DNA of 64,000 nucleotides from Zhengitettix transpicula (taxonomy: Eukaryota > Arthropoda > Insecta > Orthoptera > Tetrigidae), in assembly GCA_037074705.1 (NCBI GenBank), contig CM073591.1:162468032-162532031 (forward strand). Direction: 5' to 3'. Positions 40,449 through 52,044 of this stretch are shown in pieces. The notes under the pieces were generated by a model. The model was not told the origin of the DNA. It searched no databases and worked only from the letters and a program-made list of their open reading frames with translations. Both the position numbers and the translations under genes were made by a program. Every line of letters begins with the position of its first letter. Positions within the stretch are counted from its first letter, which is position 1.

Positions 40449-43400
40449 ATGCCTCCAAAAAAGCGTAAGGCAATTGGTCAAGTGCAAAGAAAAACAAAAC
40501 AGCTTAAACAACAGCGTGCACAAGAGACTCCAGACAACAAGAATGCAAGACTTCAGACATTGCGTGAGAGAACTGCTGTATCTAGAGCTTCAGAAACAAT
40601 AGAAGAGCGTGAAAGTAGGTTACTAAAAGAGCAATGCAGAGTTACTGCATCTCTAACTTCAGAAAGTGCACAGAAGCGTGATGTCAGAATGCAGAAAATG
40701 CGAGACAGAGCAAGTACATCACGAGCTTCAGAAAGTGTACAGGAGCATGAGACCCGAATACAAAAAATGCGAGACAGAGCGAGTACATCACGAGCTGCAG
40801 AAAGTGTACAGGAGCATGAGACCCGAATGCAAAAAATGTGAGACAGAGCGAGTACATCACGAGCTGCAGAAAGTGTACAGGAGCATGAGACCCGAATGCA
40901 GAAAATGCGAGGCAGAGCAAGTACATCTCGAACTTTGGAAAGCGTACAGGACCATGTCACCCGAATGAAAAAAATGCGAGACAGAGCTAATTCAACTCGA
41001 GTTTCTGAAAGTGTACAGCAGCGTGAGACCCGACTGCAGAAAATGCGAGACAAAGGAAGTACATCTCGAGCTTCAGAAAGTCTACAGGAACACGAGACCC
41101 GAATGCAGAAAATGAGGGAGAGAGCAAGTACATCTCGAGCTTTGGAAACTGTACAGTTGCGTGAAACCCGGCTACTGAAAATGAGAAACAGAGCCAGTAC
41201 ATCTCGAGCCTGTGAAACTGTAGAGGAGCGTGAAAGCAGACTGCAAAAAGAGCAAGACAGAACTACTACTACTCGAGCTTCAGAAACTGTAGAGAAACGT
41301 GAGAGACGAGTACAGGAAATGCGAGATAGAGCCAGATATTCAAAGATCCATAATTTTAGCTTGACACTGGAAGCATTCCAGTATGATCTGCACAAAGACT
41401 ATACACACCATGCAAGTGTTACCATAGGTAAAATGGAAATGGTTTGTGGGTACTGTAACGCCAAGAAGTTTAAATCTGAATCTGCTGGTATATGCTGCAA
41501 AAATGGCAAAGTGAAACTCTCGCATCTGCAACCACCACCACAAGAACTTTTGTCTTATACATTAGGAGACAGTTCAGAATCAAAGCATTTTCTTAGTAAT
41601 ATTAGAAAATACAACTCGTGTTTCCAAATGACGTCATTCGGAGCTACATCAGTTGTTGAACATACTGGATTTCCATCAACATTTACAGTGCAAGGGCAGA
41701 TTTACCATAAAGCAGGATCATTGCTTGCATTGCCAGATCAACCATCAAAATTTCTGCAAATATATTTAATTGGAAACGAGCAAATGGAAACTGACCAAAG
41801 GTGTGCCTACATCTCAGGCACAAGACGTCATATTGTCTCTAACTTACAAAGAATGTTTCATGAGCACAATGAACTCATAAAAACATTTAAAACAGCTCTG
41901 GAACAGATGCCAACAGATGAGTATAAAGTAGTGATCAGAGCAGATCGAAGACCAACAGGAGAACATGAGCGGCGATTCAATGCTCCTGAGGCAGATGAAG
42001 TAGCAATAGTTATGTCAGCCGATCACTTTGATCAAAGGGACATTATAATTCAACGACGTGGCAATTCCCTTCAGCGTATTTCAGAAACACACAGATTTTA
42101 TGATGCTCTACAATACCCAGTGATTTTTCCCCACGATATGTATGCAAAGATCGAGACTGAACGTCTCATTTACATTCGCCTAAATCAACGTAAACTGAGA
42201 GTTGAACAATATATTCACCTAAGAGATGCTGTTGTAAATGATGGGGATGTTGAAAACCTTGGTGCTTTAGTCATACTACCGTCTACATTTACAGGTAGTC
42301 CAAGACACATGCACGAATACACGCAGGATGCTATGACTTATGTTAGGACATACGGGAGACCTGACTTATTTATCACCTTCACGTGCAATCCAACTTGGCC
42401 AGAGATAAAGGAGATTCTTACAAATGGCCAATTATCCAGTGAACGCCATGACTTGATTGCAAGAGAATTTAAACTGAAACAATTGAAACTGATTGATGTT
42501 ATAACAAAGGGCCACATATTTGGAGTGCCTAGATGCTGGATGTATACAATTGAATGGCAAAATCGTGAACTCCCACACTCGCACAATTTAATATGGTTGG
42601 TACACAAAATTGTGCCCACACAAATTGATGACATTATATCAGCTGAGTTGCCTGACCCAGAACAAGATCCTGAACTATATTCTGTAATTACAACAAACAT
42701 GATCCATGGACCCTGTGGAAATCTCAATCAAAAGTCTCCTTGTATGAAGGATGGAAGGTGAACCAAAAAATATCCAAGGAAATTTCTTAAAGATACACAA
42801 ACTGGAACTGATGGTTATCCTCTATACAGACGGCGAGCTCCAGAAGATGGAGGTTTCACGGCAAAACTAAAGATACGCACACATACCATAATGGAAATCG
42901 ACAACAGGTGTGTTGTGTCAAATGCACCGTTGCTGTCAAAAATGTTTCATGCACACATCAACGTGGAATACTGTAACAGTGTAAAATCAATAAAATATGT
43001 GTGCAAGTATATTAACAAAGGTAGTGATATGGCTGCTTTCAATATAACTAATGAATCTACAAATGATGAAGTCATGCAATATCACTTGGGAAGGTACATT
43101 AGTAGCAATGAGGCAGTTTGGCGAATCCTAGGATTTCACATTCATGAAAGACACCCTACTGTTGTTCACCTCAGCGTTCATTTAGAAAATGGCCAGAGAG
43201 TTTATTTCACAGCTGTTAGTGCATCAAATGTCGTTGATCAACCACCAAAGACAACATTAACAGCATTCTTTCAACTCTGTGAGCAGGATCCTTTTGCTAG
43301 GACTTTGTTGTATTCTGAGATACCTCGATATTATACTTGGAATTCATCAAGGAAAGTTTTCTCTAGAAGAAAAGTAGGCCACCCAGTCTCTGGACATGAA

Positions 43401-45306
43401 GTAGTTACAAGTGATGCTTTGGGTCGTGTCTACACAGTTCATCCCAATAATTCTGAATGTTATTTCCTTAGGATGCTTCTTCACAACATCCGAGGACCAA
43501 GATCTTTTCTTGACCTGAAAACGGTTAATGGGGAAGTCTGTCAAACTTACAGCGAAACGTGCCAGAGGTTAGGTTTACTGGAAAGGGATCAGTGTTGGGA
43601 TGACACAATGAAAGAAGCTGTATTAGTCCCAGAGCAAATGCGACATCTATTTGCTATAATATTGACAATGTGCACTCCATCAGAACCAAATTATTTATGG
43701 GAGAAATATAAGGAAGCCCTAAGTGAAGACATACTTGCAAAGGTCCAGAGGGAAAATCCAACGTTGGAAATTTTGTTTGGTCCCGATATTTTCAACATGG
43801 CTTTGGTTATACTAGAAAATAAATGTGTGGCCATTATAAATAAAACACTTCAGCAACTTGGCCTCCCTGCACCAATACGAGACCAACAAGATGTGTTTCA
43901 CTCAGAGTACATGAGAGAAAAGAACTATGATATTGAACAGCTGACATCATATGTCGTGCACAACAAACCTCTTCTAAATGATGATCAGAAAAAAACATAC
44001 AAAATTATTATGGACTATGTAGAAAAACAAAAAGGTGGTATTATTTTTCTTGATGCTTCTGGTGAAAACATTTTTAATTAATTTAATTCTGGCAGAAATC
44101 AGGACTCAACAAAAAGTTGCTCTTGCCATTGCCTCGTCTGGTATTGCAGCAACATTGATGGATGAAGGAAGAACAGCCCATTCTGCACTTAAGTTGCCAC
44201 TCGACATTGCCAGGCATGAAACTCCTACATGCAACATAAACAAGTCAACTGGTGAAGCTCACGTGCTCAAAACATGTAAATTAATAGTATGGGATGAATG
44301 TACCATGGCTCACAAAAAATCTCTGGAGGCTCTGGACAACACTATGAGAGATTTGAGAGGAAACAATAATATCAGGGGAGGAGCTGTGGTACTCCTCTGC
44401 GGAGACTTTCGTCATTACACAAAACTCGACACCTGCTGATCAAATCCATGCATGTTTAAAAAATTCGTTTTTGTGGAGAAGCATGCATAAGATAACTTTA
44501 CAACAAAATATGAGAGTACATATAGGGGATGACAGTGCACAATTTTTTTCAAAGAGACTGCTTGAAATAGGAGAAGGAAAACTACCAGTTGACATTTCTG
44601 GCAACATAAAATTGTCACCTGAGTTTTGCAATCTGGTATCTACTGTGTCTGAACTAATAAATGCAGTTTATCCAGACTTTGTCAAAAATTATTACAACTT
44701 GGATTGGTTGCGACAAAGAGCTATGCTTGCTCCTAAAAATGAGGATGTATATCAAATAAATAATCAAATACTTGACATGATACCAGGAACAGACACTGAA
44801 TATAAGTCTATTGATACTGTAGTAGATACCAATGAGGCTGTTAATTTCCCACCAGAGTTCCTAAACTCGCTCGATCCTCCAGGATTACCTCCACATAGGC
44901 TTTTACTTAAAGTGGGATCTTCAATTATTCTACTACGGAACCTTGACCCACCAAAACTTTGCAATGGCACAAGGCTCTGTGTTAAGAACATGTTAGCCAA
45001 TGTAATTGAAGCGACAATCTTAACAGGAAAGGGACAGGGTGAAATAGTTTTTATTCCACGCATCCCACTCATTCCAACAGATCTTCGTTTGGGTTTAGAA
45101 GATTACAATTTCCAGTGAGGCTTGCTTTCTCCATCACAATCAACAAGTCTCAAGGGCAATCAATTAAATATTGTGGAGTGGATTTGAGATCACCATGCTT
45201 CTCTCACGGACAATTTTATGTTGCTTGCTCAAGAGTGGCATCACCTAGAAATTTATTTATTCTCGCTCCACAAGATGAAACTAAAAATGTTGTTTATGAT
45301 TTTTAA
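40449..45306 (+). pseudogene. Helitron Rep-helicase (RepHel), interrupted
   Basis: Reads as one rolling-circle transposase in decay. Order: Lys-rich start (MPPKKRKAIGQ), eleven or so 23-residue coiled-coil repeats (to 41340), a Cys-rich zinc-like part (CGYCNAKKFKSESAGICC), the Helitron-like N domain, Rep with the HUH motif LPHSHNLIWL (about 42570) and the two Tyr in YVCKYINKG (about 43003), then a PIF1-type helicase (LNDDQKKTYKII; IVWDECTMAHKK; motifs to [13 protein letters not shown] and VACSRVA). Lesions: TGA 40839 (a CGA codon position), TGA 42759, a frameshift at the P-loop about 44057 and a gap with frameshift about 44425. It would nick and unwind DNA. Confidence 0.85.
40449..45306 (+). 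mobile_element. Helitron rolling-circle transposon
   Basis: Identified from the RepHel product. Neither a 5' TC end nor a 3' hairpin plus CTRR end could be set with confidence, so only the coding span is given. No endonuclease domain is present, so it is the canonical Helitron rather than the Helentron type. Confidence 0.8.
40663..41340 (+). repeat. 69-bp coding repeats of the Helitron N-terminus
   Basis: Units encode R-A-S-T-S-R-A-x-E-S-V-Q-E-H-E-T-R-M-Q-K-M-R-D with variation. The best-conserved are at 40705-40910, nearly identical; later ones diverge (ESLQEHE, ETVQLRE, ETVEERE). Charged heptad pattern predicts a long coiled coil. Confidence 0.9.
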
Positions 45307-46233
45307 AAGATATTAGCTCAAAAATTGTATAATGCTGCAGTCTGCCATAATTCTACCTATGACAACAGACACTCTGCCCGAACACAAAAGATTGCTGCAT
45401 CATGCTGACATTCACTAAAGGTAAGACAATACAAACTTTATTTACTTATGTAGCAAAAATACTTTTAACTTGATCTAAATTTCCATCCCTAACCAATATT
45501 ATTTTATTTTCCAGACATTGCCTCTTTCAAGACATTACCCAACTGCTCGCCAAAAGTATTCTAAGCTGTTTCAAAGTTTATTGACATTTGTGTTGAGAAT
45601 CATATTCATGGCCTTGATAGCCAACTCTCCGGAGTAAGCTGAACTGAGTAGGCTTATTTCTAACAGAGTGTTCGGACTCAGGTGTCCTACAGTGATTCTT
45701 AACATGTATTCCTGAAGACAACCTACACTTCAAAAGGTACGATTCCTTCTTTTTTGTGTTGTTTATTAACGTCTCTTTTGATCTCTATTCTATATGTCCA
45801 CAGATTTTAAAACCTATTAGAAGTAGTTGCTAGAATTTTTGCCAAGAAATTTAATTTGACCTGCCCGCCAAGCTCTGTTATCATATCGACACACTACGGT
45901 ACACACATTAACTAAATAGTGACACACTTTTATTCTTTCAAAATTAACTTCAATTTGTTTTCATGCCTAAAAACTCTGATGTTCTGAACATTATTGCTGA
46001 TTTCAAACCCATTTCCTGGAAGACAGTGCATTGATCATCTACTATTACATCTAATTTGCTCACATCATACTGTAATCATAACAATGGAAACAATTACACT
46101 CATTAACCTAAAGGCATGGTTTTCAAATTTATATTGCCTCCTTTTTAAGGAATATCATTTGAGTTTGTTATATATATATATTCACAGATTTCATACAAGC
46201 TTCCAGGTAGTAGTTCTTTCTTTGTTACAAGCG

Positions 46234-46277
<44 letters not shown>

Positions 46278-46480
46278 GTGTGTGTGTGTGTTATATTTAA
46301 TATAAGATTATATGTCAATATGAACTAATGTTCCATTATTTCTTTGCAGATTCCATTGCCTGAAGCTGCCTGTACAATGATTGATATCTTTACCTCGCCA
46401 CAGTAATTGTCAGAAATTCAATTCTGTAATCTTCACATTAATAGAACCTGCACCAATCTATTACTTCATGCTTAAAGAAT
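45307..46480 (+). other. Possible spliced 3' region of the Helitron transcript
   Basis: GT-AG candidates continue: donor GTAAGA 45421, acceptor TTTTCCAG 45514, donor GTACGA 45737, acceptor TCCACAG 45803, donor GTACAC 45899, acceptor TTTGCAG 46349. The exons between (45515-45736, 45804-45898, 46350 on) are non-coding. Each site is good singly; the chain is an inference. Confidence 0.4.
46235..46290 (+). repeat. (TA)n(TG)n microsatellite
   Basis: About 18 TA units followed by TGTATATG and (TG)6. Confidence 0.95.
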
Positions 46481-47050
46481 AATTAAAAATATAATTAAAT
46501 TAATTTGTGCAATCAATTATTAACTATTGCTACTCATTATAATATTCAAATTCCCATTCCTGCAATGTTATACTTCATGTCTTCATTTACTATATCTTCC
46601 ATTAATTTTGAAATATTCTTTGGTAGTTTTTGTACTACGTTAGTAAAATACAATTATCAAAAAGAAATATGTATTATAGTTTAATTAGAAAATCAGATAT
46701 AATAATTTAATTGGTACACATTTCATTTTCCTGGCTTCTCCAGGTTGTATATATATGTAAACTACTATCCAAATCTTGGCAATGACATAAAAGACTAAAA
46801 TTAGACTTTTTCTTGGACATAACCTCTGCAAAATATGTTGGTTGTATTACATAAATAGTTAGGCAATCAATAATTATGATGCAGTAGTACAAGGAAAAAC
46901 ACCACCATTTGTGCACGGTTAAAACTTATCAGGAACTATCCGATCACAATATTTTATTGACGAACATGTATAAAAACTAAACTATTTTATTCAGAATAAA
47001 CATTTTTTTCCTATCTTTGAAAGTATTTGACTTGATAAAGATACCAAAAC
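46481..47050. other. No gene recognised
   Basis: AT-rich. No domain, repeat or RNA structure was recognised on either strand. Confidence 0.5.
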
Positions 47051-47054
47051 AATT

Positions 47055-47610
47055 TTTACTTTAATGTACCGGGACTATTTCCAACCAATAGCTACTGGAA
47101 GTATTTGGACAGGTCTCTTAGAGTATTCTTGAGTACTTATTCTATTGTACTGTGAACATTTATTACATCAAGCAAGCGTGAGTATGTTTCACTTCCTTAT
47201 GATATATTTTTACTCTCCTTAGGCTTTTACTTTCCTAATGTACAGAGTATTTTTAAGTCCTTGAGGTACCAGGAGTATTTTTTTCTTCACTGAAAATATC
47301 GCGAATATTTTTCTCTTTATAAACTTATTGGTACAGTTGTTTATTTAGCATAATGAGATTATATTTCTCTGCATTCAGGATCCGCGAATATTTTTAACTC
47401 CTTTAAGGTATTGGGAGATTTAATTATAACCTTAAGGTACCGGGATATTTACCCGGTAATGGAGTTGGATTATTCATAAGTTCCTAATTTTACTTCGATA
47501 ATTCTCGGCTTAATGTAGCAGGGGCATTATTTTGTCTTAACATTCAGGGATTTTTAAACTTTTCTAAGATATCCAGAGTATTTTGACTCCTTGACGGTGT
47601 TTATATCACG
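47055..47610 (+). repeat. Field of degenerate GGTACCGGG...TATTT repeats
   Basis: A loose motif of the form (A)AGGTACCGGGA(G)TATTTTT.AACTCCTT recurs at irregular 30-100 base spacing: TGTACCGGGACTATTT 47066, TGTACAGAGTATTTTTAAGTCC 47239, AGGTACCAGGAGTATTTTT 47266, GCGAATATTTTTAACTCCTT 47382, AGGTACCGGGATATTT 47434 and ATCCAGAGTATTTTGACTCCTT 47570. Confidence 0.6.
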
Positions 47611-48190
47611 TCTATATTTTCATAGGAATTAATTTTGTTATCCCATAAGAAACCGGATGTATTTTCACAAATTGCCAAATCGGCCGATGAGAGCGTCAAA
47701 GATTTATTTATATAGGTCATTCAGATTAAATTGGCATTAAAATTTTAAAATTTGATCCTTTTGGGTTGAATTACTGCGCACCATCAAAATAGCAACTTAT
47801 TTGGCAATAAATTAAAGCAGAATTACTTTTAATTGAATAAAAAGTAAAGCTATCCGACAATACTCCAACGAATGATAAATAAAACAGTGTGTTTGTATGT
47901 ATGTATATATATTTGTTTGTATTTAAGTACTGTATTTATAATTGGAGAATTGAATTGGGAGAAAGTCCTATATTTCAAAGTCTTGGCCAAGTACTTTAGT
48001 ATGTATGTATTGTTTGGTTATCCTTAAATTAAAGCAAGATTTGTTTGTCTATTGCTCGCTGTACCAGTTTGGCACTTCTTTAATTTTATTTCGTTAAAAT
48101 CTGGCAAATTTCTAAATATGAATTTTTTTTTGTTAAGTACACATAATATAATATATATAATGTAGTAATTAAAAGGAAATCATTAATTAA
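47611..48190. other. No gene recognised
   Basis: AT-rich with short TATG microsatellite-like tracts (about 47895). Nothing further seen. Confidence 0.5.
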
Positions 48191-49117
48191 TGAACAGAAT
48201 TTGGACTCTCATTGTCGGCGGCATAAAAACACACAAGTCGTATACAAGAATGTGGCAAGAATGCAAAGCTTGCGGGGATTGTAGATGTTGGTTCGCGAGA
48301 CGCTGAGTGTGCGCCAGTGTGTTCTCGAGAGTATAGCAGTAGACAGACGTGAAAGGATAAAAATCCAGAAAGTGTCTGGATATATGTAACTTAACATTTA
48401 AAACGGTCTCTGAGCAGATAACTACGTCAATCCAACGCTAACTATTTAGAGTTCTGAGTCTAACTTATATTCTCAAGTTAGACCACTTTTTTCTTTTTTT
48501 GGGAGCACAGGTAACTGCATCCAGCAGTTAACAAACTTTGGAACGTGTTAATAAGATTTGTTAAAACGAACAGTGAACCAAGCATTGCAAATCTTTTGGC
48601 AAACTAAGTGTTTATTAGATTCAGTGTATAAAAGTGGCCTGTCTATAAAGTGTAATAAGTGTGTGTGTGTGCGCGAGCCAGTTTTCTTGAATACCAGAAA
48701 CAATAAGTTAAATTTCACAAAATTACTATCTGTAAACTCGTAAGTAAAGATATTATCGTCAGATTTCCGATTTCGTTTTGCATTGTAATAATCTATTGAT
48801 GAATTAATCACTTGATAAAATTTGATTGTTTAACTAGTAATTATTTATTGAAGGCCCAGTAATCAACCCTGAGAAATACTCTTGTTTTATTGTAAAATAA
48901 TAATTTGTAATTTAATTTCAATTATTTGCCATAATAAGTTTGGTAAATTTAGTTGTTTGTTCGTAATAAATTTTAATTGTTTCTTTAAAGTGCTTGTTTT
49001 ACATTTCATATTATTGAACGCCCGCTTACTACAAAATTGTTTGCTCCAACGTGCAGTTTATTTAAACATTTTTAAGAAATCACCACAAATTGGCGTCATC
49101 AACGTGGGGGCTTTCTA
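48191..49117 (+). other. Possible LTR with primer-binding site
   Basis: The segment ends in TGGCGTCATCAACGTGGGG (from 49091), which has the form of a Gypsy-type primer-binding site. It includes a GT-rich tract near 48660. No matching second LTR and no gag follow, as a truncated Jockey element starts at about 49118. Evidence is limited to the primer-site motif. Confidence 0.35.
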
Positions 49118-50075
49118 GGTAAAAATTGATTGTCATTTTCCGTCCTGGGGCCGATCTTATATCTACTATACACAGCTGACCTACCAACATGCGAAAGAGC
49201 TACAATAGCTACATATGCAGATGATACTGTGATATTAGTCTCAGAGGATGATACAGTCAGTGCACCCACGCAGCTACAAAACAGCCTCAATAACATCCAC
49301 GACTGGCTAAAAAGATGGCGCACAAAAATAAATGAAACAAAATCGGTACACGTCACTTTTACCAAACGACGGGGAATATGCCCATCAATAATACTCAATG
49401 GACAGTCGGTACCACAGTCTGACTCAGCAAAATACCTGGGAATGCATCTCGACAAGGGCCTCACATGGAAGACTCACATATGGAAGAAAAGACTACAATT
49501 AAACATAAAACTCAGCACACATCTCTGGCTACTGGGTAGAATATCAAAACTTTCCCTCGATAACAAACTCCTAATATACAACACCATCTTCAAGCCTGTC
49601 TGGATGTATGGCATCCAGCTTTGGGGAACGGCATCATCCACCAACATAGCAATAATCGAAAGATTTCAGTCGAAAATGCTTCGAACAATCACTAACGCAC
49701 CATATTACATAACGAATGCAGACATACATAGTGACCTAAAAGTGAATTCAGTGAAAAGTGAAATTGTAAAAAACAGTGTAAGATACATAAAAAAACTTGA
49801 GTTGCACCCCAACCAACTTGCAAATAACCTACTAGACAGTAGTAAACACAACCGCAGGCTTAAAAGAAACTACACGCTGGACCTGCCCTGCCGCTTCTAG
49901 CTGTGAACACTAACTGGAAATAACCTAAATAGTAACAACACCCAAACTGCAACAGAAGACGTATTAATGTATGCGTCCTCTATACAACCCACATTCATAC
50001 ACAATATTTACTTATTGCTTTTATTATCAGCAGATTGTAAATAGTTATTAATAAAAAAATAAAAAAAATAAAAAA
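49118..50075 (+). mobile_element. Jockey element, 5'-truncated, with A-rich 3' end
   Basis: Begins inside RT at VLGPILYLLYTADLP and continues without a stop to the ORF2 end at 49900. A 3' region of about 150 bases ends in A-rich ATAAAAAAATAAAAAAAATAAAA-type sequence at 50052-50075. It is the best-preserved Jockey 3' half in the window and closely related to 9815-10318. Confidence 0.85.
49130..49900 (+). CDS. Jockey reverse transcriptase, C-terminal half
   Basis: 256 residues open from the truncation point: TYADDTVILVSEDD (catalytic box), WLKRWRTKINETKSVHVTF, KYLGMHLDKGLTWKTHI, then LFKPVWMYGIQLWGTA-type and MLRTITNAPYYITN. It ends TLDLPCRF. Motifs A and B and the endonuclease are absent because of 5' truncation, so it cannot work. 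The ATG at 49130 is internal. Confidence 0.8.
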   Translation: MSFSVLGPILYLLYTADLPTCERATIATYADDTVILVSEDDTVSAPTQLQNSLNNIHDWLKRWRTKINETKSVHVTFTKRRGICPSIILNGQSVPQSDSAKYLGMHLDKGLTWKTHIWKKRLQLNIKLSTHLWLLGRISKLSLDNKLLIYNTIFKPVWMYGIQLWGTASSTNIAIIERFQSKMLRTITNAPYYITNADIHSDLKVNSVKSEIVKNSVRYIKKLELHPNQLANNLLDSSKHNRRLKRNYTLDLPCRF

Positions 50076-50207
50076 TTTTGAATTTTTATTGGAGGCTTAA
50101 ATTATTTGTAAATTACTACAATGTATCATTTGATTGGTAAAAGTGTTTGAGTAAAATTATAATAGCAATCCTTGATAAAACGTTTTAAATAGTAAACAAT
50201 TACAAAT

Positions 50208-51129
50208 ATGGCTTCGGTCTCAGAAATCAAGTCGTATTCGGATAATATGCCAACTTACGACGGGAATCCGAAACAACTCGCATTCTTTATAAAAAGAGTA
50301 GAAAAGAAAAATTCAATAACAAATGCTATACTTTCCCCCGTTCCAAATAATATAACCTTTTTGAACGTACAAGGAAAAATAATTGGAAAAGCGTCAGAAA
50401 TAATACAGGAAAGAGATTTTGACAATTGGTCACAGTTGAAAGAATTTCTTATAGAAAAATTCTCAATTAACCAAAATTCCAGGAGTATTATGTTAGATAT
50501 AAATAAGAAGTGTAATAGGACCAATTTAGAATTCATACAAGAAATTTCCGAGATGTTCACTATCTATAAACAAAAATTAACATTAGAAGTAGGAAACTGA
50601 AATTATTTATGACGAAAACGAAAAGCTTGTAGTAATTCACACAATCACATCAGTAAGAGATCCCTTAAGAAACAACTTAGCAACGAGGAATCCCCAAACA
50701 AATTCCATTATTTAAAAAGTAGCAACACTGCACAACAAAACGTCCAAAGGCTACACTTGCAACAAAACATTAGCACACTAAAGAAACCATTCCCCTCACA
50801 ACCAAGTAGAATCAAATGAGACACACCACCCATGAAGACTTTCGCGCCTAAAAACCAACACAATACCCACATGAACAGACCAACAACCAATGTCACTATC
50901 AACCAAACAAACGATTAGAACAAAAACTTATTTTACTCCAAACCAACACCAAACACGTTGGATATCTGAAGAGTTACAGAACATAGATAACGAGAATGAA
51001 GATCAGGAATACGAACAGGATAACTTAGAGAACTACTACGAAGAAAATAGGGAATCAGAAAGAGAAACAAACGAGTCAGAGGACCTTCACTTTTTAGACT
51101 TTCCACAGAATTTCGAAGAGAAATCCTGA
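50208..51129 (+). pseudogene. Errantivirus E gag
   Basis: MASVSEIKSYSDNMPTYDG start, as in C, then NPKQLAFFIKRVEKKN and FLIEKFSINQNS. The frame is broken at 50598 and again in the linker (deletion of the LSEIDKLIRNDF segment near 50700; TGA at about 50818). The acidic C-terminus (50890-51129) is open and ends EEKS as in B and C. Not functional. Confidence 0.8.
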
Positions 51130-51990
51130 ATATAAATTGTAACTCCAAATTACCATATGTCGAAATTTATAAAATCATTATCATACTAGACACAGGATCG
51201 TCAATAAATTTAATTGATAGTAATTTTGCGAATACATTTTAAAACATTTAAAGAAAAATTCACGTTTACAGCAGCTACAGGCAGAACAAACGGAAACGAA
51301 TACAAAACTTAGAGATGAATGGGAAAAAAATTAAGTGTTATCTATATGAGATAAAAGTTTAAACTTATTAGGATTCCCTGCACTAAAAATTTTAAAATTA
51401 TGCGTAGATCTAGGAACGGAAACCGCATATTGTGACAATAAAAGTTATAACTAAACGAATAAAAAAAAGAGAACTTACAAAAATAATAAAAACATATAAA
51501 GATGTATATCCTAATGTTACTAAACATTTATCTCACACTTCGATCATTAAACATAAAATAAAATTAACAGGCGATACCTCTATTTATACAAATTATCGCC
51601 TACCAAACTCGTATAAAAATGAAACAGACAAGCATGTAAAAGATCTTTTGGCAAATAAGACAATAAGGCAAAGTTATTCACCATGGTCAGCACCCATTTG
51701 GATCATACCCAAAAAACTCGACGCTTCACGAAAAAAGAAACATGTTTAGTAAATAGACTATCTAAAACTCAACTCTCGAACAATGGACGATAAATTCCCC
51801 ATTCCAAACATAACTGATATTCTAGAAAAACTTGGAAAATCTATCAATTTCACAACGTTGGACTTAACATCTGGATTCCATCAAATCCATATAGACGAAA
51901 AAGATATAGAAAAAACGGGATTTTCTACAGACTTAGGCCAGTTTGAGTTTGTAAGAATGCCACATTTCAAAGACTAATGAATACAGTACT
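51130..51990 (+). pseudogene. Errantivirus E protease and partial RT
   Basis: Protease with LDTGSSINLID (about 51188) and frameshifts afterward; the connection has lost a segment near 51455. RT pieces: YSPWSAPIWIIPKKLD, then [28 protein letters not shown] and GQFEFVRMP, ending at about 51965. A short YINKI... remnant precedes the jump to envelope. The YLDD box is only a decayed trace. Confidence 0.75.
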
Positions 51991-52044
51991 AAAAGATTAT
52001 ATAAATAAAATCTGTATAGTAGATACTCTTGGTTGACGAGATTT

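Noticed and set aside
40553..41395. 280-codon open frame on the minus strand opposite the Helitron repeats
   Set aside because: It is the shadow of the 69-bp coding repeats; the + strand reads as the coiled-coil N-terminus and continues into Rep.
48548..48811. 87-codon minus-strand open frame
   Set aside because: Low-complexity composition over a GT-rich tract; no domain.
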